64,000 nt of DNA, from NCBI RefSeq assembly GCF_010093535.1, contig NW_022985170.1, positions 1,593,278 to 1,657,277 on the forward strand, in the 5' to 3' direction. Shown piece by piece: positions 33,448 to 46,927 of this stretch. Each line of letters starts with the position of its first letter. The first letter of the stretch is position 1. The notes under the pieces were generated by a model. That model did not search any database. It had not been told where the DNA came from and saw only the letters and a program-made list of their open reading frames with translations. The position numbers and the translations under genes were made by a program. Origin of the DNA: Lindgomyces ingoldianus. Lineage: Eukaryota; Ascomycota; Dothideomycetes; Pleosporales; Lindgomycetaceae.

Positions 33448-34776
33448 CAGCCAGCCGTCAAAAGTCTGGTTCGCCAAGCCACTAACAGGAGCCCCACGCA
33501 TTTAACCCAGCATCATTGCATTGCAATTATATGTCAACCACATAATAATTTAATGCAATTTTAAGATTTCTAGCGTCACAATATGCTTAGTATTTAGTCT
33601 AATACCCACGCGCGCGCTGCACAGCCTGTAGGCGTTAAGGCATACTATAAATAAGCTTTTTAATGTATAAATTAAGGATAAGCTGCTATGCCTCCTTTAA
33701 CGCAGCGCAGAACCTCTCCCACTCCTCTGCAGAGTATCTAAGAGTGTTAAGCTTAGGATGCTGCTTATGTAGAGTCCTTTTTAGCTGCCACTACATGTGC
33801 TTAATAGGGTTAAGGTCTAGTAAGTAAAGTAGAAAGTTAATAATGTTAATATTATACTTAGCTATCTAATTGTAAGTATAAAAAGCAGTGTAGATTTAAG
33901 CGTTATCCTGCAGGAATTAATCCCTGCAACAATAGTTGCGCAGAAGACCCCCCTCTAGCGCTTAAGTATAGCTGCGCGCTAAGTATCCTTTATGTAGTGC
34001 GTTAGGGTCTCTCTCTATAATAATAAGTAGGCTCCTCTGTACACGCCTTCTCTTATTAATCTAGATTAACACCTACACTATCTGCTAGTAAGGCCTACTT
34101 ATAAAATGCTTTTTAATTATCTTAGGCCTCTATTTCTTATACAGATACTAGAAGCACTACTTGTAATTAGCGCTAAAACTTAGCTAAACTAAGCACTTAT
34201 TAAAGAACTAAATAGTCTGCTTTTAAAAATTAAAATCTCTACACCTTCTCTTCTAGCTCTAGCGCAGTGTAGCAGTTGTGTAAGTTATCTTTAGCCTTTT
34301 TTTGCACCTAAACTTTTTTAATTTTTTATGCCTTAAAGCGCAGTATGCTGTAGTCTTTAAAATGCGTCTATTAAGGCCTACTTTTTAAAGAAGCTTTAAA
34401 TATGTAATCTTTAAAGTTTTTTAAGCGTAATAATAGAGCTGCTAAATATCCCTACGTGTGAGCTTTAAAGGCTGGCTAGAGCAAGGGCGCGATTAATTAG
34501 TGCCTGTTTTAAGGTATTAATTAACAGTGTTGCGTACGCACTTTGTTGTGCAGCTAAATTTATTAGCTAACTCTGCTGCAGCTGCGCCAGCCTCCCACTT
34601 TAAAATAATTAAATCCTAAGCTCTTATAGATAATTCGGCGTTGCGCTGACAATTTGCGCTTATCTCTTGGCCAAAAGAACAGCGCTGCATGGTTGCGTGG
34701 GTGGTAGTTGATTGACGCGTGCATCGCGCGTTTTGGTGTTGGTGGCTTAGCGAACTAGACTTTTAGCGTAGTACTG
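33448..34776 (-). mobile_element. Tc1/mariner-like transposon
   Basis: 1329 bp with TIRs of about 40 bp: CAGCCAGCCGTCAAAAGTCT at the left, and the complement of the right end begins CAGTACTACGCTAAAAGTCT. Both continue GTTCGC-AAGCCAC-AACA-like. TA flanks lie at 33,446-33,447 and 34,777-34,778. On the minus strand a RIP-damaged transposase is readable. FLQDNA lies near 33,920-33,940 (the second catalytic Asp region), and LLDLNPIKHM at about 33,795-33,824 resembles the Tc1 motif SPDLNPIEH. This places it in the Tc1/mariner D,D34E group, distinct from the Fot1-like elements. Confidence 0.85.
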
Positions 34777-35910
34777 TAGCTAAAGTTAAATATAATATTA
34801 TAAATAAATAAAAATAATAGTAGTTTTTTACTAGAATTTATAATTAAAAACTAGAAGGACTAGGTAGACCTGCTAAGTTTAAAGTCTCTAAACAAGACCC
34901 TAGAAAACCTAAGACACTACTTCTAGGCCTAGAAATTAGTAAAAAGGCCTTTATAATGCAATAGAACTATAGTTAGTGCATGCTCTATAGAAGCGCCTCT
35001 TATAGCACTAACAATTACTAATAAAAGAAACATCTTGTATAGGTAGTATAAACATAAAAATACCTTTAATAGACTTAAAAAAGTCCTCTTAACACTCTCT
35101 ATAGACCTAATAACTATTTATACCCTTAGTACTAGTGTACATAATAGTATTATACAAGACACTAGGATAATAAACATTAAGCAGGATAGTAGCCTACATA
35201 GGAAAGAAACTATAATAGATGCTTATAGTAAAAAATAGCTTTAGCCTATAAAACTATAAATTACTACACTTATTAAACAGCTCTGCCCTATAAATAGAAA
35301 AAATAGCCTAACTATAATAATAAAAGTAACTATAAATTCTACTATTTTTAATAAAAAGCTACATAAAAAAAGATTACTTAATGTTATACTACTTAGTAGA
35401 GGATTATAAATATAAAGTAGCTAACTACTGCAACAAAGAATATTAATTATATAAAAAAAATAAGTTTAATAACCTTTAAAATATAAATTTTTACTTTTAG
35501 AAAATAAAAAAGTACTTTATAACATATTAGCCCTAGTTACTGTAGGATAAGGAATAAGATAAAGCCTAACTACTACTTTTATATTTAAGAGATAGTTAGG
35601 ATTAGCTTTTATAAACAGCAGATGCACCTTTACAGTAGTAGATAAAGACTAGGTACATAAGCAAAACATTCTATTTTAAATTAAGAAAAACTTGTTTAAG
35701 GTAACCCTTACTAACACTTCTTTACTAGAATATAGTAAAGAATAGACTAACCTAGAAACACATAATAAAAACTTTATAACACTAAATATAAAGAACTAGA
35801 GGTTTATAAGCATACTTTTATTAAAAGATAAATATAATGTAATCTTAGGCTATAACTAGCTTAAAAGACATAATTCTGCTATTAACTAGAAAATAATAAC
35901 TATTAAAAGT
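34777..35910 (+). pseudogene. Gypsy A fragment (spacer and protease region)
   Basis: This continues the outer Gypsy A element and ends where the Copia element begins. It matches the minus copy around 41,560-42,740 over its length, including the end (ATTAACTAGAAAATAATAAC). It contains the region upstream of reverse transcriptase, RIP-broken. Confidence 0.7.
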
Positions 35911-37294
35911 TGTCGCGTATACTAAGAGCCTTGGCTAGGGCTTAGAGCCTGGGGCGCAGCTTAGGATCTAGAGATATTATGTTCCAAAGCTTAGTGTATA
36001 TAAGGAGAGCCTTTAGCTCTCTTAGATAGCAGAGTCACTTTATCTAATCTTCTAAACAGCTACTGCTAGGCTATTTTATCCTTTACAGTTATAGGCCTAG
36101 CGCTTTAAGAACCTAAGATAATTTTCTTTATATAACTATAGCGCTAGCAAAAGCTATTTAGAAGCTTTATTTTAATTTTTTTTACTTATCTTTATTACCT
36201 CTAAAGCCTATATTATAGCTAATTAAGATGCTTCTCTTCTAACAGAAGCGTACTAGCTTAAGGACTACATAAGCTAGCCTCTTTAGTTTATCTAGCTCTA
36301 GTTCTATGCTCTTAGTAAAAACCTATAGAATATAATTAATCTAGATAGACTAGACGCTCTAAATCCTATAGACAGCGCTCTAAAGATGCCTACACTTAAA
36401 GTAATTACTGCTAAAAACCTTTTAAAGAAGGCTAACATATAGTACTAGACTAATATTACTAAGTACTAAGCTTAATTAAGCAACTAGGCTTCCTGTGCAA
36501 CATGTTTTTAGATAATTTAGAACTAAGTTAATGCAACATTGCAACTATTACACTAAAGCTTCTTAAACCCGTAATAATATAGCTTATATTAGAGAACTAA
36601 TCTACTTTATAAGTACTTATATAAGCTTTAAAATAAAAGCTAGCACTAATAAACATAAGTATAAAAAATCTTATATAAGTAAAGTATAAAGTTTACTTTA
36701 CTAAGGTAAAGTATAGCACTATAACTTTAAAAGCTTAGTACTAGCAGTAGCACTTTCTATACACTAAGGTAAGAACCTATAAAATTCTTAACATAAAAGG
36801 CTAGCTAGCTGCATAAGACTTTCTAGACGCCCTAGCTCTAAAGCTTACACTAGACTAGGCACACTTTATGTACTAAAGAGTTATAAAGGCTAGCGCACTT
36901 AGTAAAAAAACCTTTAATAATTTAAAAAATTAATAAGATCTTTTTAATAATACTTTAAAAGCACTTTCTATGTGTAAGTAACTAAGGCATAAGTATATTT
37001 ATAACACTTAGTAGATAATTAAATAATATTTTAGCCTAATCTATTTTAGCCTAATTAGGCTACCTGTGCTTATGCAAAGCTTTAAAGTAATCTTTTTATT
37101 TATAAAAAGTAGCAGACTGTAAAGACTTTATATTAGTAGTTACTAGAAAGCTAAAGAAGCTTAGTAAAACTACACACTAGAAGATTCTTAAAAGGCTTAA
37201 GTAAGCGCAGCATAAGGAAGTAAAAGCTGTACTACTTAAAAAAGGCTGTGTAATTCTAAATAAAGCCTTCTTTACTTTAAAAGCTATTAAAAAA

Positions 37295-37885
37295 TGTTAC
37301 AATCCTTGCTTTAGTAAAGCACGCAGGTCGGTGATGTTTCTGCGGTGGGAGGCAGGTCGGATGGTAGGGGCCGACGGTAGGGTGTACAGTCCTACGTAAG
37401 GGCTAATGGGCTGATGGAGAGAAGGTAGAGCGACTAGATTGTAGTTTGCCCTATATGCAGCAGTATAGAGGCTAGGTTAAACAGTCCTGTTAGACAGGGT
37501 TAGAGGTATATATAGTGTAAGATATATAAATAGTATTACAGCTCTTTAAAAAGCTAAATGCTACTTAGTTTATATAAAAAATAAACTAAATATTAAACAC
37601 ACCTTTTAAAGGTTATTAAACATAGAAACTATATACATGTGTAGAGAGTGCTAAGGTAAGCAGGACAAGTCTATGTAAGCCTACTAAGGAGAGCTCCTTA
37701 AGCTCTCTTAGACTTGCTAGACTTGTAGCCTGTTTCCTTACTAGACAACACACTTCTCTATTACTGTAGAGAGTAGTGCTGCTTTTGTGTCCTCTAATTA
37801 GTCTATAAGCAAGCCCTGTTCTAATCTAGCTAGATTGTAGAGCACTGCTAGTAGAGTTATGCTGGTCTAACTGTAGACTGTAACA
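37295..37885 (-). repeat. Gypsy A LTR, left (3' LTR of the minus copy)
   Basis: 591 bp. The outer ~130 bases are rich in intact CpG and GC (CGCAGGTCGG, GGCCGACGGTAGGG); the inner half is TA-rich. Confidence 0.93.
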
Positions 37886-38599
37886 CGCTGCCCCTCCTCT
37901 CTAGCAGCGTCCTTGCTGCTCTGCTCACACAACTGTGTTAGTAAGAGTTTATTTATAAAGTAGGCGCTTACCTGCTAGAAAGCATTTTTAACATTTATTT
38001 TTTTATGCTAAATAGCTTACTAGTCTTATTTATCTTATTATTCTTATGCTGCTTTATGTTTTAATCCTTTTTACTAAATAAAAATAAGACTCTATAGCGC
38101 TTACTAGTTATTAAAGTTATCTTATATGTTAACTTTATCCTTAGATAGATGTGTTAAGTGTGTAAAAAAAAAAAACAGCAAGTGTAATGCTTTTATTTTA
38201 GACGCTGTGTAAAATTAGTTAAAGAAAAAAAAAGAAACACTTCTTTAAGATGCTGCTACAGCAAGGGTTTATAAGTAAGAGCTTAATAAAGAAATGTTGC
38301 GCTAGGTCTAGAAGACTTTAAAGGCAAAGGCTAAGAAGTGTTCTAAATAAAATTATATTTAAAAGTTATTAAATTTACTAAAGGCTTAACATGTAAAGTA
38401 TTTAGAGGGGGATCTCTTCTTATTAGACAAGATAGAGGCTCTTAAGGCTAAATTAAAGGGCTGTTTCTTTTTACAACCTTTATTAGCTAAGACTTGTCTT
38501 TATAGGCTACTGCTATTTAGTAATAGCTTAGCTGTTCTTTTTAATTTAGGTGCCTTATTACCTAGCTAGTTTCTTTTAGATAAGCTTAAAGGTACTTTT

Positions 38600-41500
38600 A
38601 TACTAGTAGCTGCGTGTTCTGCAAGTTCTTAGCTAGCTTTTATGTGTTTTTACTAGTAAGCTACCTTTTTTATTTTACTAAAAACTCTTTTCTATTTTTT
38701 TAGTCTTTAATAATGTGCTTAACTTTGTACTTAATTTCTTTATCTTCTTATTTTTATATAAATAAGGGAATTTCTTTAGGTGCTTTTTCTAATCTAGAGA
38801 CATAAAACTATAGGTGTATTTTTATGTGTAGAGGAAGCTTAAGTTTGCAATTATTTTGTTAAGTTTATAAAACTTTATATAGCCTTATTCTTTTTTCTGC
38901 TAGCTTCTAAGAAGGTCTAGATACTTTAAGATTTTTAGTGTTAAAGTACACATAATCTTCTAGGCTAATTTCTAGGCCTAGCTATTATAATTTATTTATA
39001 TATTATTTTATTATTTTCTAACTAAATCTAGCCTTAACTGCTAATTTTTTATAAATATTTTATAAGTTTAATAACTAGTTTATTAATTCTTAAAAGTCTA
39101 TAGGCTAGTTTTCTTATAGTGTAAAGTATAAGTTATACCTAAAATTAGCTTTATATAGCGTTTCTTTTATTATAGCTAATTCTACTATGTTAATAGCTAG
39201 TTGTGCTATTAGAAGCTACTTTACCTAATTATTTTAGGTGTAAGAGACGTACTTTTTTAGGTACTTTTCTACTTTAGCGTTTACTCTCTTAGTCTAGCTG
39301 TCTGTCTATAGATAGTATGCTATAGATAGCTTATGTGTTATGCTAAGGTGTCACATAGCTACTTTCTAGAATCTACTAGTAAATAGCTTATCTTAGTTAG
39401 AAATAATAATTTTAAAGCATTTATATACTAATATAATGTTTTGTTTAAGTTTATAAATAAACTTCTTAGCTATTATTGTTTTTTCTAAGGGCTAGGTGTG
39501 TAGATATTTAGTAGTTTTATTAAAAGCTACTGTAATTATGTTGTATATTTTTTTTATTTCTAGCTTTTTAGACAGGGGGAGTCTTATAATAAAGTCTATT
39601 ATAATTATTATTTATAGTAATTTTAGAGCTTTAATTAAGTAAAGGTATCTGTAGGTCTTATACTTTTATAAGTTATTTTTATTACAGGTGTTACATTCTC
39701 TAAGCACCTTAGTGCACAATTGCTTTACTTTTAGTATTTATTATAGTATAGCAGCCCTTAATTTCTTTTAAAGGGTGCCTATTTCTAAGTGCCTAAACAT
39801 TAGAGATTTGTAATATTCTTAGATTAGATTTTTCTATCTCTACTTATTTACTATAAGCATGCAAAGTTCTTTTATAAGTTAAAGCCTATTATAAATCTAT
39901 TCTTTATCTATTTCTTTAAAAAAAGTAAATTTCTTAGTCCTTTTCTTTTCTTTATTAAAGTAATTAGGCCTCTAGCTAAGAGCGTTAGCCTGCTAGTTTT
40001 ATGCTTTTAGAATATGCTTAATAATATAATTAAATTATGTAAGCTCTATTACCTATTTTATGTGCATTAGTAAAAGTTTCTTTACTATTAAAAACATAAC
40101 TAAATTTACATAGTTAGTTATAATATAAAAGGGTTTTGCTATTCTATATAGCTCTATAGTCTATACTCTTATAGCGTTTAGTATTGCTTTTAGTTCTTTA
40201 TTAGGTATGCTATAGCCTGCTTTAGGTCTTAAAAACTTAGCAAAGTAGTACGCTACTAGGTGCTATCTTTTATCCTCCTGTTTTTAGTACAGTGCAGCTC
40301 TGCTAGCTTCTATAGATGCGTCTATGTAGATCTTAGTGTCTAGTTGTAGGTTGTACATCTTTAGCACTAGTTTAGCTATTATAGCTTGTTTTAGCGCTAT
40401 AAATGCTTTATTTATTTATAAAGTTTAAATAAACTTTGCTATTACCTACTTTTTAGTAGTAGTGTTTATTAAGGGTATAGTAATTTTTAAATAGTTTTTA
40501 ATTATTTGTCTAATATATCCTAATAGTCTAAGGAATCCCTTAACTTTCTTAACTGTTATAGGTTTTAGCTATTTAAGTACCTTTTATATTTTAGCTAGGT
40601 TAATCTTTATTTCTTTACTATTAATTATAAATTATAAATATTCTGTTTTAGTAATGTAGAATTTACACCTAGAGAGCTATAAATAGAGTCTATACTTTTT
40701 TAGTTTTTCTAAGACTCTTTGTATCTTCTGTACATAGTCTTCTAGGCTATCTTTTAAATAGATAAGGACGTTATCTAGGTATACTAGGGTAAAGACGTTA
40801 AGATACAGATTAAGAGCTATGTTAATAATTTACTAGAATGTTACTAAAGCATTTGTTAAGCTAAACAGCATTACTAATAGTTTATAAAGTCTTTACAGAG
40901 TTTTAAATGCTATAAGCTACTTATCCTCTTTTTTTATTCTTATTTTATTAAATCTATTTTGCATGCTAAACTTTATAAAGTATTAGGTTCTTTTTAGTTA
41001 GTTTATAATATCTTATATAATTAGTAAAGAGAACTAGTCTTAGATTATGTTATTATTTAAAGTTCTATAATCTTAATAAACACAGATCTTTTCTTTTTTT
41101 TTTATAAAAACTACTGCTAAAGCAACTAGGCTGTAGCTTTTTTAGATATAGCCTTAGGCTAGCATCTAGTTAATATACTCTTACAGGGCCTTTTTCTATG
41201 CCCTTATTAGAGGGCAAAGCCTATAAGTTTTTAGGTTATAGTTTTTTACTAAGTTAATAGCATAGTCCTAAGGCTAGTGTAGTAGCAATTCTTTTAGGTT
41301 ATCTAGTGTTTTAAACATATCCTTATAGTCCTTATATTTAGTAGAGATGCTTCTCTTTTTTAAAATTCTAAAGATTTTAATTTAATCTACATCTTTATTA
41401 TCTTTAATTTCTTTATAAAAGACTTTCTTAAGCTTCTTCTTTATTATTTTTATTACTTATGCTTTAGGTTCTTAGCAGGGGAATTTTTAGAGTTTTTTTT

Positions 41501-42740
41501 TTTTAAAGTAGTAGCTACTGCCTTGTTTTGCTTATTTATAGACTAAATATTAGTTATTATAGCATGCTAACTAGGTTATGCATGTGTAATCTTTAAAAGT
41601 TTCTATAGTTATTGTTCTCTAATTAATTACAAAGTTATGCTTTTTAAGCTAATTATACTCTAAGATTACGTTATACCTGCCCTCTAGTAGAAGTATGTTT
41701 ATAAATCTTTAATCCTTTATGTTTAAGGTTTTAAGGTCTTTCTTATACATTTCTAGGTTAATCTATCCTTTACTATATTCTATTAAGGATATGTTAGCTA
41801 GGGTTACCTTAAATAAGTTTATTTTAATTTAGAACAGAATGTTTTATTATTCTACCTAGTCTTTATCTACTATAGTAAAGGTGCATCTGCTGTCTACAAG
41901 GGCTAGCCCTAACTGTCTCTTGTATGTAAAGGCAGTAGTTAGGCTATGTCTTGCCTCTTATCCTACTGCAACTAGGGCAGATATATTATAAAGAACTTTT
42001 TTATTTAAGAAAGGATACAGATTAATGTTTTATAAATTATTATTAAATTAATTTCTTTTTTCTTTATAAGTCTAGTAGTTCTTATTGCAGTAGTTAGGTG
42101 CTTTACATTTATAGTCTTTTATAAAGTAATAAGTTATTAGATAATTTTTTTTCTTACTACTTTTTACTAAAAGTAATAGAACCTATAATTATTTTATTTT
42201 TTATAGCTTACCTATCTTTTTTGCTTATAAGGGAAGGCTGTCTAATAGGTATAGCAGTTTGTAACTTTGCAGGCTAAGGCTGTTCCCTGCTATAGGCATC
42301 TATTGTAGTTCTTTTTCTATGTAGGCTACTATCCTGCTTAATTTTTATTGTCCTAGTGCCTAACACAGTAGCGTTGTGTGCACTAGTACTAAGGGTATAG
42401 GCAATTATTAGGCCTATGTAAGGTATTAAAGGGGCTTTTCTAAGTCTACTAAGAGTATTCTTATGTTTGTACTATCTATACAAGGTGTCCTTTTTATTAG
42501 TAATTATTAGTAACATAAGTGTTATTTCTGTAGAGTACATACTAGCTATAGCTCTGCTGCATTACTAAAGCCTTCCTGCTAATTATAAGGCTTAGAAGTA
42601 GTGTCTTAGGTTTTCTAAGTACTAGCTTTAGAACTTTAAACCTAGCAGGTCTGCCTAGTCCTTCTAGTTTCTAGTCTTAGATCTTAATAAAAAACTACTA
42701 TTATTTTTTATTATCTATAATGTTGTATTTAACTTTAGCT
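38600..42740 (-). pseudogene. Gypsy A pol remnant with C-terminal chromodomain
   Basis: RT, RNase H and integrase are recognisable on the minus strand despite RIP. At about 38,740-38,600 a segment reads YKVKHIIKD...EFLVK...L, matching a chromodomain (YEVEHIIKD ... FLVKWKGW). It is inactive. Confidence 0.78.
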
Positions 42741-44368
42741 ACTTATTATATTATGTTAAAGGTAAAGTAATTATTACTAATATTTATCTAGTAAAGCATA
42801 ACTATGCAATAGCTTAGGTAGTTATGCTATAAGCTACACTTCTAGCATTTACATTTCTAGAATTACTTAGAGAGTTTTTTTACTAAAGTGCTAGAGGTTT
42901 AGTCTTAAAGAGGAAACTATTTCTCTTTTTTTTAAACATTTATAATGTATCCTTAGATCTAAGTTTCTTTTTTATATTTTTTAAAAATTATAAGGTCCTG
43001 CAACACTATATCTAGGCTGCTAAAGTCTTAAATAGCTACTTTTTAATATGCTTTAAAATAGTTGTTAGAAGAATAGTTTTCTTTGCATTACTAGTAAAGT
43101 CTATTATTTAATCTTTCTAATATTTCTTTGTCTATAAGGCTGTATTTAGCAGTAATAGCTTTTATTATTATAGTAGTATTTTTATTTTTCCTCTTTTAAA
43201 AGTCTAGGTAATTTTAGCAGAAATGTCCTACTTTTTTATAGTTTAGGTAGGCCTTGTTCTTTAGCTACTTTTATTATTCCTTTATTAAAGGCGGCTTATT
43301 ACGTTCTAGAACTTAGTTTTTTTTTAAAGAGAGGCTTTATATATGCTTTGCATAACTAAGGTCTATTAGTTTTTTATTATATTATAAAAGCTTTTTTTTA
43401 AAGAAATAAACTTTAGTCTTTAGAGAGTTTTTTTAGTTTTTTTTTTCTTTTACACTCTTTATAATAGTTGTTGTAAGTTGTTGCTTATATAATAAAGTTT
43501 TTAAAAGTAGTTAGCTTATTACTATGTATAAATTTATCTTTTACTATTTTACTTAGTCTGTTATAGAACATGTAATAGAGAGCTTTTTAGTCTATTTATC
43601 TATAAATAGCTAATTATTCTCTAAAGCGTGCTGTATAGTTCTAGACTAGGCTATTACTCTACTTTATAGTGTTTAGCTTATTAGCTGTAATTTTCTTTTT
43701 ATCTAAAGTTCTATAGATAGCTGTTAGGGCTTTTTTAAAATTTTTAACACTACTAAACACTTCTTTAGTTTTAGAGGTAAGTGTTATGCTGTTAGCCCTA
43801 AAGTCTATCTAGTTATCTATGTAGGGCTAGAACTAGATTATAGAAGAACCTTCTAGGTGTAGTCTTATTTAGGATATTATTTCTATGTTAGTTTAAAATG
43901 CTTCTTTATTATATTGCATGTAGAAGTAACATCTTATAAAAAATAGGTAAAAGTTCTTTAGTAATTCTCTAAAAGGCTTTAAAAGGGCTAGCCTTAAAGT
44001 TTTCTTAGCTATAATGCTTGCTTTTTTAGTTAAGATATTCTAAATCTTTACTAGCTCTACTTATAATTTATGTATTTAATAGGCATAATTAGTAGCCTTT
44101 TAGAGGTTTATATGTTTAGGGAGGTTCTATAATTCTATTATTTCTTAGTAAAGGCTTATAATTTTTTATTAGAGGTTTACTAGTTTACTAATTTTTTTTA
44201 CTAATTTACTAGAGTTCCTTAATATTGTCCTAGATTGTATTAATCTGTTTTACTAGAATAGCTTTGCTTTAGGTTAGAACTTCTATAGACTCTAATAAGG
44301 CTGTGTGGGCTATATTTGTATCTAGGTTGTGTTAAGTAGTTATTCTTTTTAAGAGGGATAGTGTTTAA

Positions 44369-44959
44369 TGTTACTATTCTTGCTTTAGTAAAGCACGCAG
44401 GTTAGTAATGTTTCTGCGGTAAGAGGCAGGTTAGATAGTAGGGGCCAACAGTAGGGTGTACAGTCCTACGTAAGGGCTAATAGGCTGATAGAGAGAAGGT
44501 AGAGCAACTAGATTATAGTTTGCCCTGTATGTAGCAGTATAGAGGCTAGGTTAAATAGTCCTGTTAGACAGGGTTAGAGGTATATATAGTGTAAGATATA
44601 TAAATAGTATTACAGCTTTTTAAAAAGCTAAATGCTACTTAGTCTATATAAAAAATAAACTAAATGTTAAACACACATTTTAAAGGTTGTTAAACGTAGG
44701 AACTATATACATGTGCAGAGGGTGCTAAGGCGAGCAGGACAAGTCTATGTAAGCCTGCTAAGGAGAGCTCCCTAAGCTCTCTTAGACTTGCTAGACTTGT
44801 GGCCTGTTTTCTTACTAGACAACGCACTCCTCTATTACCGCGGGGAGTGGTGCTGCTTCTGTGTCCTCTAATTGGTCCATAAGCGAGCCCTGTTCCAATC
44901 CAGCTAGATTGTGGAGCACTGCCGGTGGAGTTACGCTGGTCCAACTGTAGACTGTAACA
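44369..44959 (-). repeat. Gypsy A LTR, right (5' LTR of the minus copy)
   Basis: 591 bp. The outer ~170 bases (about 44,790-44,959) are preserved (TTACCGCGGGGAGTGG, CCGGTGGAGTTACGCTGG) where the left LTR has A/T at the same positions. The inner start is mutated. Confidence 0.93.
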
Positions 44960-45106
44960 AAAAATTAGATAAACTAGCATTTTTAGAAAGCATTATTACT
45001 GCACTTATTAACTTAGCGCTTTTAGTAAAACTAAAAATATATATAACTATAAATTTTAACACTTACCTACTTTTTATAAGCATAATTTTAGATAATAAAA
45101 GTGCTA
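44960..45106 (+). pseudogene. Copia fragment between Gypsy A and a Fot1-like element
   Basis: 147 bp of the Copia host element, starting with the duplicated AAAAA and ending in the TA used by the next transposon. A 100-codon + frame spans the LTR edge and this piece, but it is a fortuitous fusion. Confidence 0.65.
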
Positions 45107-46609
45107 ACGTACCTAACAGGTTGGCCGGCCACACGGGTTGGCTGGCCACTTTTGCCAAGCCCCCACCACACTCTACCTATCTACATAATGCCTTAACAAC
45201 AACACTAGATTAAATCTTCTAAAAAACGTTAGATACAGCTTGCTCTTTAGGCTTTTAAATAAGACTTAAAACTCTTCTTATAACGCGCTGCAGCTATCTA
45301 TAATGTCTCTTACACAACACTAAGCAATTAACGCGCTGGACAGCCTTTAGAAGCAGAATGCTAGCCTAAATTAAGAAATCTAACTAAGCTTAAAAAGAAG
45401 GTAGTTGTTAAGTACATACTTAAGCTTATTACGCGCAGATTTCCCTCTAGGCTTGTAGCTATAGCTAATATAGCTAATTCCTTACGTGCAGAGCGCAATC
45501 TAGGCTAGGTTAGCTTAAACTAGCCTAGTATGTGGGTTAAGCACTGCTCTAAGTTTATAATAAAGTTTAATTATAAGTATAATTATAAGAGAGCGCTTTA
45601 TAAAGATCTAAAGGTTATCTAAGGCTAGTTTTGTCTAGTAGCTAACATAAAAGCTAAGTATAGTATCTAGAATAAAGACATGTATAACTTTAACAAGTTA
45701 GGCTTTATAATAGGCTAGATATTAACTAGAGTAGTTATTATAGCTTTAGAGAGACAAAGACAGCTAAAGGTAATATAGTAAAGTAATAAAAAGTAGACAA
45801 TAGTTATCTAAGGCATTAACATAATAAAGTAGGCTATTCTACTCTTTATTATCTTTAAGGGCTGCTATTACCTCTTTGCCTAGTATAAGAAGAAGAATCT
45901 GCCTTAGAACTAGGTTATTATAGTCTCTAAGAACAGCTAGACAATAAATAAGCTTAGGCTGCAGTAGTTAAAGCACTTTAATAAGCATATAAAAAAAAAG
46001 TTATAAGCGCTTATTAGCTTTTTATTATTAACAGCTATAAGAGCTATAACTTACTTAATTTCTAGTAGTACTATAAGAAGAATAAGATTATTACTATTTA
46101 CATGCCTTTACACTTATTACACCTTTTACAGCCTCTTAATATAAGTTGTTTTGCCTCTTTAAAGAAGGTGTATAGGCGCTAAGCTAAAAATTACATGCGT
46201 AACTAGATTACTTATATTACAAAACTTAAGTTTCTACTATGCTTTATACATGCTTATAATGCAGTAATTACTTCTAGTAATATTTAAGAAGGGTTTTAAG
46301 GCGCTAGTTTAGTTCTATTTAACCTAAAATAGGTTAAAATAGCCCTTAACATCTAGTTACGTACTTTATTACTACTACTACCTATTAATAATAAGCTCTA
46401 GTAGTTGTAAACCCTAAGTAATACTCTTAAGTTTAGGTTGCAATTAATGCTTATAAAGGCAAAGATTTAGAGGCATGTAGATAGCTTACTAATGTCTATA
46501 GTAGAGGCCTTTAAGAAAGTCTTAAAGGGGGCATTAATTATTGCGCATAAGCTAGTGTTAGCGCAAAAGGAGATTACAAAGCTTTAAGCAGTAAATAAGG
46601 CTGCCACGT

Positions 46610-46927
46610 TGTCACAATTGTGCACGAGTAAGGTTATAGAGCTTCACGGAGGTCTAGTTTAATTACTACGTGAGGTATTATAGTAAGTATAAGACGTTGT
46701 GTAAAGAACAGAAAGGTTTAGAAAAAAATTAGTAATTAAATACTTAGCTTAAAAGTCTAAGCACTTTAAGTATAAATTAAGCCTATTCTAAGTTTAGTTA
46801 GTGTTAAAGTAGTTTATGCTTAAGTTTATGTCTATGTTATGTTATATTTATGTTAGACGTGCACTAATAATACTCTAGTACACATCTAATACAGTTATGT
46901 CTAGGATCTAGAGAGGATACTGTAACA
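46610..46927 (-). repeat. Gypsy B LTR, left (3' LTR of the minus copy)
   Basis: 318 bp beginning TGTCACAATTGTGCACGAG. The outer ~130 bases are relatively preserved (CTTCACGGAGG, CTACGTGAGG); the inner end reads GATACTGTAACA. A purine tract (AAGGGGGGAGGTAC on the minus strand) abuts it. Confidence 0.9.

Larger units (their letters stand above)
37295..44959 (-). mobile_element. Gypsy family A chromovirus, minus-strand copy (7665 bp)
   Basis: Two LTRs of exactly 591 bp (37,295-37,885 and 44,369-44,959), TGTTAC...GTAACA, and target duplication AAAAA (37,290-37,294 and 44,960-44,964). Minus orientation is set by a purine tract (AGAGAGGAGGGGCAGCG on the minus strand) against the left LTR. Minus-strand order: gag with Cys-rich knuckle (about 44,300-42,770), protease, RT (about 41,100-40,450, YLDN near 40,761-40,785), integrase (about 39,900-39,050), a KLPLHIKIH...VSRLEKAPKEIP-like segment near 38,760-38,850, then a chromodomain (about 38,740-38,600). 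RIP has put stops throughout. This complete copy is the reference that let me recognise the scattered pieces of the + copy. Confidence 0.92.

Noticed and set aside
44911..45213. 100-codon + frame at the right edge of Gypsy A
   Set aside because: It runs from the LTR through the target duplication into Copia sequence and then into the TIR of a Fot1-like element, so it is a chance fusion of three transposons.
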